NCBI GenBank assembly: GCA_018816605.1
Contig: JAHIVS010000263.1
Span: 1 to 5,981, forward strand
Reading direction: 5' to 3'
Source of the DNA: Pseudomonadota bacterium
GTDB taxonomy: Bacteria > Desulfobacterota > Desulfobacteria > Desulfobacterales > Desulfobacteraceae
Length of the DNA: 5,981 nt
Below are positions 1-5,358 of the stretch, piece after piece. Below the pieces are notes generated by a model that saw only the letters and a program-made list of their open reading frames with translations, was not told where the DNA came from and made no database searches. A program made the position numbers and the translations under genes. The stretch's first letter is position 1. Every line of letters begins with the position of its first letter.

Positions 1-3
1 TAG

Positions 4-1275
4 TCATTCTACCCACACGAAATGGAAAAGAGGCTTTTTTGTTGATCTGACCCGGAGTTGACCCGGACCCCCCTGTTGTTGGGGCAGGATGAAGGGTTCA
101 ACCAGGCATTGGCCCGGCCGGGTGGTCAACGTCGGGAAAGGTTGATCAACGCCCCGAACTCTGCTTGGGCCGGAATGGGTATAATTCTGGCTGATCAAAA
201 AAGGCTCAACCAATCCATACCGGTTGCTGGTATCCACTACTGGCAGGGGGCCGTTTACACCATGGACCCGTTTTTCTGAATCTTTCCCTCCATGAAATCG
301 GGTCAAGAACGGCTGACACAGATACATATTCTGTTTGGTGGTCAGAGTGGGCACCGGGGTGTTAATATCCCGGGACATGCTTTTCCCCTTCATGATCGTA
401 AGAAAGGGTTGGCACAGGCCGTGGTGTTTCCCATTGGCCATAACAGTACCAAGAGGCTTGTCAAGAGAAACCCCTTTACCACTCCCGAAAAAGCTGACAA
501 GAAAATCCTCCCCGCCGAACTTCCTCAATCCGTATTCGATCCTGGCCAGTGTCTTTTCTGCCAGTGGCTTTTTCCGGGTAAAAATTGATTGCCCCTCGAG
601 TTCCCAGTCAATGATATTTTTGGCCGGCACCCATGGTTTAATCTCTTTGCCAGCATACCCGGTGTATCCCTTTTCGGCATGGGTAGCACTTGGCCAGGTG
701 ATCCGCTTGTTCCCCCGTCTGGCGATCAGGAAAAATCTATTCCTGCAGGTAGGGTCCCCGTAATCCGCAGCATTTAAAACCCGGTGTTCAACCCGGTACC
801 CGAGGGATTCCAAGGCAACTTTAAACCCTTTGAAGGTTCTGCCCTTCATAGATTTGAGCGGTTGACCGTTTGCACCCAGGGGCCCCCAGGATTGAAACTC
901 CGGAACATTCTCAATCAGGATATTGTCAATGTAGAGAGCCGCTGCCCAATCGACAATCCGAAAGGCCGTGGCCCTGGACTGATCAGAACAAGGGACCCCG
1001 CCCCGGGCATTGGAATGGTGGGTACATTCCGGGGAGGCAACCAAAAGATTTATCCGGCCTGAAGGAAAAAGGGTCCGGGGATTTACATTGTCCAGGTTCT
1101 CGCACAGGTGCCTGACGGTCGGGTGATTTTTCAGGTGGGTTTCAATGGCCTTGTCCCAATGATTAATGGCTGTGAGCTCAACATTTATTCCCATGGATTC
1201 CGCCGCCTGGAGCAACCCGGTACTGGTCCCGCCTGCGCCGCAAAATAGGTCTACTGCTGTGATTGTTTTTATCAT
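4..1275 (-). CDS. Phage-type C5-cytosine DNA methyltransferase, apparently lacking its C-terminal motifs
   Basis: This enzyme would transfer a methyl group from S-adenosylmethionine to C5 of cytosine in DNA, probably to protect element DNA from restriction. Seen in the 423-residue product: motif I DLFCGAGGTSTGL (residues 9-21, SAM binding); motif IV in the variant form SPECTHHS, catalytic Cys84, where classical enzymes have PPCQ; motif VI ENV (122-124); and a motif VIII-like CRNRFFLIARRG (177-188). After about residue 257 the target-recognition region is built of five repeats that start near residues 258, 290, 322, 358 and 394, each opening (P/D)F(L/I) and ending around P-x-PT-x-TT. The frame then drifts into PLFHFVWVE and stops. 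Motifs IX and X (a QxGNAV-like end) are absent, so the protein looks truncated or frameshifted near the window edge. I chose ATG 1275 because AGAGGAG lies 5 nt upstream; a GTG at 1281 overlaps that site. The family assignment is firm; activity is doubtful. Confidence 0.9.
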   Translation of the reverse strand: MIKTITAVDLFCGAGGTSTGLLQAAESMGINVELTAINHWDKAIETHLKNHPTVRHLCENLDNVNPRTLFPSGRINLLVASPECTHHSNARGGVPCSDQSRATAFRIVDWAAALYIDNILIENVPEFQSWGPLGANGQPLKSMKGRTFKGFKVALESLGYRVEHRVLNAADYGDPTCRNRFFLIARRGNKRITWPSATHAEKGYTGYAGKEIKPWVPAKNIIDWELEGQSIFTRKKPLAEKTLARIEYGLRKFGGEDFLVSFFGSGKGVSLDKPLGTVMANGKHHGLCQPFLTIMKGKSMSRDINTPVPTLTTKQNMYLCQPFLTRFHGGKDSEKRVHGVNGPLPVVDTSNRYGLVEPFLISQNYTHSGPSRVRGVDQPFPTLTTRPGQCLVEPFILPQQQGGPGQLRVRSTKKPLFHFVWVE

Positions 1276-1277
1276 CG

Positions 1278-1844
1278 TCACTCCTCTAAAAAAATAACCT
1301 GAAAGACTTCTGTACTGGAATACCGGTTCAATTCTTCATCCAGACCATGGTTCAATGCTTCCAAAAAATCAGCCGATTTTTCAGGTTTTCCACCCACCAA
1401 GGTGATCCATTCCCACACCTTCCGTTGAAAAAGATGACGGAACCCGGATTCCAGGACCGCACCCCTGGCCGCCAGTTCCGACTCAAAATCCTTGCGGGGA
1501 ATATATTTCCCCTCCTCTTTTTCCCGATCAAACCGCAACCGGGCGATTTGCTCATCCAGTTTGTCACATTCTTTTTGACTTTTGATCCCCTGGATATCCC
1601 GGACATCGTCCAGGGTTGCATCCCCCTTGGACAAATTAGTCAAGGCATAGGCCCGGACCTCCACCTCCAGGACACTGCCGTCCGGTTCCATGACAATCAA
1701 TCCCTTTTCAAAATCCCGATATAATTTTGCCGGTGAAACCTGATACCCGGCTTTTTCCAGCTCCAAAAAAACCGCCCGTCTATTGGGAAATGTCGGCAAC
1801 CGGTGCCCTGTTGTGGTCTGTCCATGATTCTGTTCCGGACTCAT
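1278..1844 (-). CDS. Putative Nu1-like phage terminase small subunit (DNA packaging)
   Basis: The 188-residue product has the layout of Nu1-type small terminase subunits, which recognise the packaging site and recruit the large terminase. Seen: an N-terminal segment (about 20-70) that reads as a winged helix-turn-helix (FPNRRAVFLELEKAGYQ, then YRDFEKGLI and a hairpin-like stretch before VRAYAL). A highly charged helical segment follows (about 90-130, KLDEQIARLRFDREKEEGKYIP), typical of the coiled-coil dimerisation region with an 'E-x-G-x-x-IP' turn. The C-terminal helices (130-175) contain WEWITLVGGKPEKSADFLEAL. I chose ATG 1844 because GAGGG lies 8 nt upstream. An in-frame ATG at 1907 would add 21 residues rich in Lys and Gly read from a homopolymer tract and has no ribosome binding site. 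It lies just upstream of the methyltransferase gene, 2 nt between stop and next start. No large terminase is visible; it would be expected beyond the low-coordinate edge. The fold assignment is by pattern only, and another phage DNA-binding protein remains possible. Confidence 0.55.
   Translation of the reverse strand: MSPEQNHGQTTTGHRLPTFPNRRAVFLELEKAGYQVSPAKLYRDFEKGLIVMEPDGSVLEVEVRAYALTNLSKGDATLDDVRDIQGIKSQKECDKLDEQIARLRFDREKEEGKYIPRKDFESELAARGAVLESGFRHLFQRKVWEWITLVGGKPEKSADFLEALNHGLDEELNRYSSTEVFQVIFLEE
1281..1287 (-). promoter_or_regulatory. Ribosome binding site that fixes the methyltransferase start
   Basis: AGAGGAG on the minus strand, 5 nt before ATG 1275. The preceding gene's TGA stop (1280-1278) lies inside the spacer, so terminating ribosomes are positioned to restart on the methyltransferase. 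A GTG at 1281-1279 is in frame but overlaps the site itself, which makes it a poor start. Confidence 0.7.
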
Positions 1845-1850
1845 ATTCTT

Positions 1851-1858
1851 TTCCCTCT
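1851..1858 (-). promoter_or_regulatory. Ribosome binding site supporting the internal start of the nu1-like gene
   Basis: The minus strand reads AAGAGGGAAAAGAATATG, a purine-rich GAGGG core about 8 nt before ATG 1844. The alternative upstream ATG at 1907 is preceded by GGTTTCAAATAT, which has no Shine-Dalgarno match. Confidence 0.55.
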
Positions 1859-1870
1859 TGAAAACTCCAT

Positions 1871-1902
1871 AAAAACCCCCACCCCCCTTTTTTTTTTCCC
1901 CT
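1871..1902. repeat. Homopolymer tract (A5 C5 A C6 T10 C4 on the plus strand)
   Basis: On the coding strand this is a purine-rich run: GGGG, A10, G6, T, G5, T5. It lies in the leader of the nu1-like gene, between the in-frame ATG at 1907 and the better-supported ATG at 1844. Read as coding it gives only a KKK-GGGG peptide, so it is more likely untranslated. Runs of this length are prone to slippage, which would change the frame from the upstream ATG. Confidence 0.8.
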
Positions 1903-1922
1903 GCCATATATTTGAAACCGTT

Positions 1923-2042
1923 TTAGCCGTTCACTTGTGGAACATTGCCGGCACATTTCTCACCGCACAAAATCTGGATGGCCACTGCTTTCAGGCACAG
2001 AAAATGGACCCGGGCACCAATGAGAAAAGCGCCGTTTCTCAT
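1923..2042 (-). pseudogene. Possible decayed com-like zinc-finger gene (Mu Com family)
   Basis: Com is a small phage zinc-finger protein that activates translation of the mom DNA-modification gene. The 39-codon reading frame starts MRNGAFLIG, contains VAIQILCGEKC and ends at TAA. Compared from memory with Mu Com (start MKSIRCKNC, later IEIRCPRC), it aligns without gaps from the start Met to the Cys before the second pair, including I-x-I-x-C and a shared Phe at position 14. The two Cys of the first CxxC fall on Phe6 (TTT) and Gly9 (GGT), each one base from TGT. The second pair is CGEKC (spacing 3, not 2). If related, it has lost its zinc sites. The ribosome binding signal is poor (GAGAG very close to the ATG). 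Chance resemblance in a 39-residue frame is a real alternative. Confidence 0.2.
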
Positions 2043-2043
2043 T
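2019..2043. repeat. Perfect 9-bp inverted repeat (hairpin) with 7-nt loop
   Basis: AATGAGAAA (2019-2027) pairs with TTTCTCATT (2035-2043) around the loop AGCGCCG. On the minus-strand transcript the first arm contains the ATG at 2042 of the possible com-like frame, so folding would hide that start. No U-run follows, so it is not a standard intrinsic terminator. It could be an operator or an RNA control element. Confidence 0.6.
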
Positions 2044-2200
2044 TCTCTCTCATTTTCAAAAATAAATAGAGCCAACCCCCACGCTGCTCGAAACCGTGTA
2101 GAGGGGTCGGTCAGAAGGACCCAAAGCTTTTTGGGCGTGGGTTTTGATAATTGTATGGCCATGAAGATGGTGTTTGAAAAATGGGATAGAGATATCATGA

Positions 2201-2623
2201 TCAAATCCAGTAGTTTTGTTTTAGGTTTATTAAGCCCTGGGATATCAGGGTTTGCAGATCCGGCAGGGCCTGGGTGAACAGGTGTCTTAGATGCAGGACC
2301 AGGTCCCACCGTTCCGGGTCATGGTCCCGGGTTGTCAGGCCCGGGTCGAAAGACAGGGTCGGCTGGCCTTCCCTGGTCACCTGTAAGGAAAATCCTTGAT
2401 TATTGAATTCCTTCAAAAAAGCGGACAGCATGACCACGGGTTCGCTGTCTTTCCAATTTTCCATGTCCTGGTGATCCGGATCCAGGATGGCGGGGGCCAT
2501 GACATGCACCAGAGCCCCCATTTTTTCAGCAGCGTCATACTCCTGGATATCCTGGGCCGCCAGGGCCACCGGGGCCACCGGGGTTCCATATTTTTCATTG
2601 AGCAAATCAAAGGCAGTGGACAT
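2201..2623 (-). CDS. Hypothetical protein, 140 residues
   Basis: I do not recognise a family with confidence. The start at ATG 2623 is well supported by AAGGAG 9 nt upstream, and the sequence downstream is an ordinary soluble, acidic protein. Seen: an N-terminal segment with PVAPVALAAQ (a 9-bp DNA tandem repeat encodes PVAPVA), a Met/Pro-rich middle, then from about residue 66 to 127 a pattern LSAFLKEFNNQGFSL ... PTLSFDPGLT ... LHLRHLFTQALPDLQTLI. That last part loosely resembles small docking-type domains (TubC N-terminal-like: a helix, a two-strand hairpin, then helices) often encoded next to plasmid or phage primases, but the match is weak and by eye. There is no signal peptide, membrane segment or Cys cluster. 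It is the first gene after the repeat array, so it may be controlled by whatever binds there. A role in replication or its control is only inference from position. Confidence 0.75.
   Translation of the reverse strand: MSTAFDLLNEKYGTPVAPVALAAQDIQEYDAAEKMGALVHVMAPAILDPDHQDMENWKDSEPVVMLSAFLKEFNNQGFSLQVTREGQPTLSFDPGLTTRDHDPERWDLVLHLRHLFTQALPDLQTLISQGLINLKQNYWI
2564..2581. repeat. Two tandem copies of a 9-bp unit (GGCCACCGG)
   Basis: This lies inside the 140-residue gene and encodes part of PVAPVA on the minus strand. The unit shares the CCACC core and the 9-bp period with the TTGACCACC units of the nearby intergenic array, but the rest differs, so a link is uncertain. Confidence 0.6.
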
Positions 2624-2640
2624 GGTTTTTTTCTCCTTTT

Positions 2641-2666
2641 TTGGTTTGGTCAGGGTGGTCAATGCT
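2641..2666. repeat. 26-bp direct repeat, copy 1 (with 2706-2731)
   Basis: It begins TTGGTTTGGTCA and ends GGTCAATGCT, and is identical to 2706-2731 at 25 of 26 positions (G at 2653 against A at 2718). A partial third copy, GGTCAGGGTGG, lies at 2680-2690. Each full copy holds two GGTCA(A/G) hexamers 9 bp apart. Confidence 0.85.
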
Positions 2667-2705
2667 GGACTGGGTGAATGGTCAGGGTGGAAACCCGCTC
2701 CGGTA

Positions 2706-2731
2706 TTGGTTTGGTCAAGGTGGTCAATGCT
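2706..2731. repeat. 26-bp direct repeat, copy 2
   Basis: This is the second copy of the repeat at 2641-2666, offset by 65 bp. It contains GGTCAAGGTGGTCAA (2713-2727), whose exact reverse complement occurs at 2807-2821 and again, overlapping, at 2816-2830. Confidence 0.85.
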
Positions 2732-2770
2732 TTTTTTTAGAAAAGAAGATTTTAAAAACAATAATAAAAA

Positions 2771-2789
2771 ATATGCGCGCGCACGTGTA
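2771..2789. other. 19-nt perfectly alternating purine-pyrimidine tract (Z-DNA candidate)
   Basis: ATATGCGCGCGCACGTGTA alternates purine and pyrimidine at every position and has a GC-repeat core, the classical composition for a B-to-Z transition under negative supercoiling. It directly follows the AT-rich segment and sits in the spacer between the two arms of the 15-bp inverted repeat. Confidence 0.6.
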
Positions 2790-2806
2790 ATAGGGGAAAA
2801 GTTGCC

Positions 2807-2830
2807 TTGACCACCTTGACCACCTTGACC
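2807..2830. repeat. Three head-to-tail TTGACC units at 9-bp pitch
   Basis: TTGACC at 2807, 2816 and 2825 is joined by ACC, giving two full TTGACCACC 9-mers and a third core. This is the most regular part of the array. Nine base pairs is close to, but short of, one helical turn, so bound proteins would wind gradually around the helix. Confidence 0.8.
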
Positions 2831-2946
2831 GAAATTTTTTAAATAGCTGATTTTGTTATTGATATTGGTGGGTGATAAAAACCGGGTCACCTTGACCACC
2901 CTTGACCGGGCATTGACCAGAATCGGGTCAATCAGGGTTCCCATAA

Positions 2947-2961
2947 TTAGGCGGGGCCTAA
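2947..2961. repeat. Short inverted repeat after the primase-helicase gene
   Basis: TTAGGC (2947-2952) and GCCTAA (2956-2961) flank a GGG loop, about 45 nt past the primase-helicase stop. On the minus strand the stem is preceded by a GC-rich run and T5 but is followed by TTATGG, not a U-run, so terminator function is doubtful. Confidence 0.3.
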
Positions 2962-3006
2962 AAACGGGGCGCGGGGGTCCGGGGATCCGGCGGGCAGTTG
3001 GGCACA

Positions 3007-5358
3007 TCATGACAGGAAATCCTTGATTCTTAGGCCTTGGATATAGGGCAGGCGCTGGGGGTTGTCCTTTCGTGGTCGCCATTGTTTCAAGGATGAATGG
3101 GCCGCGTATAGCTCCCGGAAAAAGTTTTCCCGGGAATAGGTCCTGTATCCGTTTTTACGGCAATACCTTTCATAGACGGCAAACAGGTCCTCTTTTTTGG
3201 CCTGGGCATCGGTCTCCACCTGGCACACATCCTGGCAGAAACAAATGACAGGATTGTTCAGGCGCTTGTATTCCATCAATAGTTCCTCGGTTTCCTCAGA
3301 CCAGGTGAACTTTTGATTTTTCAGCAACCGGTTTAAACCTGCCAGCGCCCAGTGGAAAATCTCTGATTTTTCCGCCAGCAATTTTTCATCCAGGAAGGGA
3401 TCCGTGTTTGGGTCACCCTCTTTGAATTGTGTTTTGAATGATATGGGCAGGATACGCCGGAACAACCCATCCGAATTATCCCGGACCCGGGGCATTTTAT
3501 TGGCTGCAAAAATCTGTTTGCAATAGGGGACAAAGGTAAAAGTGTTTTTGTGTTTAAAGGCTGCATTGATTGGGTCCCCTGCCGTGATTGCTTTAAAATA
3601 TGGAGACTCCACCGCCTTGCTGCCCACCTCCGTGGATATGTTCACGGTCTTTTGATACAGGGAAGACCTTAAAAACTGGTCCTCCATTTCTGCAAAGGAT
3701 ACGGCCGCGCAGTTTTCCGGGCCGATCATTTCCCGGAGCAATTTTAGGATGGTGGATTTTCCATCGGACCCCGGCCCCAGGAGCAACAAACATTTTGCAA
3801 AGGGCACCCGCCTTAAAAAACAATACCCAAAAAATTCCTGGACCTGGGCAATCACCTCCGGAGTTTTAATGGTTTCATCCAGATACTGCAGAAACCGCCC
3901 ACAGGTATCCTTTGACTTTGGGTTAAACGTCACGGCCAATTCATAGGTGGCATAAAAATCCGGGTGGTGATCCTCCAGGATCCCCGTGGTGATATTGAGC
4001 ATCCCGTTTTTAACGCAAATAAAATCCAGCTTATCATTTAGACTCCGGCCATGGGGAATGGTGGACAGGGCCTCGACCTGGAAAACCGCATCGTTTACCC
4101 ATGCCTGTTTACCTTCTATCCCCAGCATCTTTAATGCGGCACTGGACAAATATTTCGCGTGAAATTCTTCCCAATATCGGCCATTCCACTTGTATAATTC
4201 CCCGATATCTGGACAATGCAATAAATTATATTTCTCCATAAGCCGGGAGGCTAACAGGTTTGCCTTAAAGGATATCCGGTCATTCATGCCGCGCACAAAA
4301 AACTCCAGGGCCTGGCTCTCGATGACGGGTTCCGGAGCCTTGAAATGATCCGCGTCATCAATCAACCGCTGCAGGTCCACCGCTGTTTTTTTATGCTTAA
4401 CAAAAAAATCAGTCAGATCCTGGCCGTGATCCTCCGGCCACAAACCATCCTCCCGTCTGCCCATAAAATTGGGCCACTCCAGCATCCGCACCGACTTGGC
4501 CACCTTGTAAATCTCCGGACCTGCAAAGACCTGGGCATAATGCTGGCCCGGTTGATCTGCATCAAATGCAAGGACCACATCCCGGTTTTCAAACTGTTTT
4601 AAATGCTCTTTGCTCCATTTTTTCGGTTTGGTGGTCTGGGTAATGGCATTGAACCCGTTACTGATCGCACAGATAACGTCTGATTCACCCTCACATAATA
4701 GGACGGGGCGGTCCGCCTGGGGGGATGGGGGGAACAGGCGGGCATCCCCGTAGTTACTGCCCCAGGAAATAATCTTTAATTTTTTCGCACCGGGTTTATA
4801 AAGGCGGATATTCCGGACATCGTTGTTTTGATCAAAAATCGGAATGGCAATCCGTTCCGGTTTTTTCAATTGAATGAGCTGGGTGGAATCTTTTTTCTGA
4901 TAATGGGTTTGTTGCCGAATCCCCAAGGCCTTAAGGGCTAAAGGATGCCAGCCCCTGGTTATGACAAGTTTATCAACCCATGGCTCCGGCAAAGGCCCCA
5001 GCATCTGATAGGCCTCATTCAAAGGGGGCTGGACCACTTTTTTTTCCTTCTGGCCTTCCCCTGGGTTAAATCCATCGGATATATTATATTCAATACAAAA
5101 CGCCTTGAAATCCTCCTTACTATCCCCGGATCCCCGGACCTTGCTCCACAAGGCGATAATATCACCGCTAAACCCACAACTGGGTGTAAAACAGTGACAA
5201 ACATCCTTGGCAGCATTGTATGAAAAAGAAGGTTCCTTGTCTTCATGGGCCGGACACAACCCGATCATTTCCCCGCCCTGGGTGGATGTTACTTTGAACA
5301 ACCCCCGGGCAATCCCCTCCAGGTCCGATGTGGTTAGATGTGCGGCCGCCTTGCCCAT
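3007..5358 (-). CDS. CHC2-Toprim DNA primase fused to D5/P4-type SF3 helicase
   Basis: A 783-residue replication protein that would synthesise RNA primers and unwind DNA at an element origin, acting in the cytoplasm. Domains seen in order: a CHC2 zinc finger (C35-x2-H38 with PSF, then CHCFTPSCGFSGD around C56/C61); a Toprim catalytic core (LLCEGESD with E223, and AFDADQPG with D266 and D268); a D5-N-like linker (about 350-510); an SF3 helicase with Walker A GPGSDGKST (528-536, K534), Walker B-like VNISTE (E577), motif C ending in N620 (KQIFAANKMP) and the arginine pair R634-R635; and a C-terminal region (about 690-783) with YERYCRKNGYRTYSRENFF that looks like a winged-helix DNA-binding tail. 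Length and order match phage and plasmid bifunctional primases; phage P4 alpha is similar in size and binds origin repeats with its C-terminus. ATG 5358 directly follows the TAA of the dnaA-like gene, with AAGGGG 7 nt upstream inside that gene, so coupled translation is likely. No key residue appears missing. Confidence 0.93.
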   Translation of the reverse strand: MGKAAAHLTTSDLEGIARGLFKVTSTQGGEMIGLCPAHEDKEPSFSYNAAKDVCHCFTPSCGFSGDIIALWSKVRGSGDSKEDFKAFCIEYNISDGFNPGEGQKEKKVVQPPLNEAYQMLGPLPEPWVDKLVITRGWHPLALKALGIRQQTHYQKKDSTQLIQLKKPERIAIPIFDQNNDVRNIRLYKPGAKKLKIISWGSNYGDARLFPPSPQADRPVLLCEGESDVICAISNGFNAITQTTKPKKWSKEHLKQFENRDVVLAFDADQPGQHYAQVFAGPEIYKVAKSVRMLEWPNFMGRREDGLWPEDHGQDLTDFFVKHKKTAVDLQRLIDDADHFKAPEPVIESQALEFFVRGMNDRISFKANLLASRLMEKYNLLHCPDIGELYKWNGRYWEEFHAKYLSSAALKMLGIEGKQAWVNDAVFQVEALSTIPHGRSLNDKLDFICVKNGMLNITTGILEDHHPDFYATYELAVTFNPKSKDTCGRFLQYLDETIKTPEVIAQVQEFFGYCFLRRVPFAKCLLLLGPGSDGKSTILKLLREMIGPENCAAVSFAEMEDQFLRSSLYQKTVNISTEVGSKAVESPYFKAITAGDPINAAFKHKNTFTFVPYCKQIFAANKMPRVRDNSDGLFRRILPISFKTQFKEGDPNTDPFLDEKLLAEKSEIFHWALAGLNRLLKNQKFTWSEETEELLMEYKRLNNPVICFCQDVCQVETDAQAKKEDLFAVYERYCRKNGYRTYSRENFFRELYAAHSSLKQWRPRKDNPQRLPYIQGLRIKDFLS

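Larger units (their letters stand above)
1845..2200 (-). other. 356-bp stretch without a confident gene
   Basis: This lies between the stop of the 140-residue gene and the start of the nu1-like gene. It holds a possible com-like relict (2042-1923), a perfect hairpin (2019-2043), a weaker stem CCCAAA/TTTGGG with a 4-nt loop (2120-2135) and the homopolymer tract (1871-1902). One minus-strand frame is open from 2309 to 1923. Its upstream part overlaps the preceding gene, has no ribosome binding site and shows no family resemblance. I find no convincing -35/-10 pair and no stem followed by a U-run on the minus strand. Confidence 0.6.
2624..3006. other. Candidate replication origin / operator region between the primase-helicase and the 140-residue gene
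   Basis: This is a 383-bp gene-free stretch. Ten exact TTGACC/GGTCAA hexamers fall between 2657 and 2931, whereas the rest of the window has only a handful. Left group (GGTCAA orientation): 2657, 2713, 2722, plus GGTCAG variants at 2648 and 2680. Middle group (TTGACC): 2807, 2816, 2825. Right group: TTGACC at 2892, 2902, 2913 and GGTCAA at 2926. Within groups the spacing is often 9 bp, and the 9-mer TTGACCACC occurs five times. An AT-rich segment (2731-2774, only four G/C) and an alternating purine-pyrimidine run separate the left and middle groups. Repeats next to an initiator gene and a D5/P4-type helicase gene are the usual form of phage and plasmid origins. An operator for a repressor is the main alternative. 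I see no good promoter for the downstream gene. Confidence 0.55.

Noticed and set aside
335..763. Long plus-strand open frame opposite the methyltransferase
   Set aside because: It is antisense to a gene with clear catalytic motifs, rich in Pro/Leu/Arg as expected of a GC-rich shadow frame, and has no start signal.
1845..1907. 21-residue N-terminal extension of the nu1-like protein from ATG 1907
   Set aside because: No ribosome binding site precedes it, and the added residues come from a homopolymer tract. ATG 1844 has a proper site.
1923..2309. A 128-residue minus-strand frame across the 1845-2200 gap
   Set aside because: It overlaps the end of the 140-residue gene, begins with Pro/Gly-rich shadow sequence and has no ribosome binding site or recognisable family. 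Only the last 39 codons were kept, as a tentative com-like relict.
2690..2810. Sigma-70 promoter for the 140-residue gene using TTGACC as a -35 box
   Set aside because: None of the minus-strand TTGACC copies has a TATAAT-like hexamer 16-18 nt downstream; the hexamer is better explained as a repeated protein-binding site.
2648..2931. CRISPR array
   Set aside because: The repeated units are short (6-9 bp cores, one 26-bp pair), occur in both orientations and lack spacers of constant length, and no cas gene is present.
2947..2961. Strong intrinsic terminator after the primase-helicase gene
   Set aside because: The stem is only 6 bp and no U-run follows on the transcribed strand.
2201..3082. 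A 293-residue minus-strand frame covering the repeat array and the 140-residue gene
   Set aside because: The N-terminal 150 or so residues are read from the repeats and a homopolymer run, start inside the primase-helicase gene without a ribosome binding site and look low-complexity. The good ribosome binding site at ATG 2623 defines the real gene.
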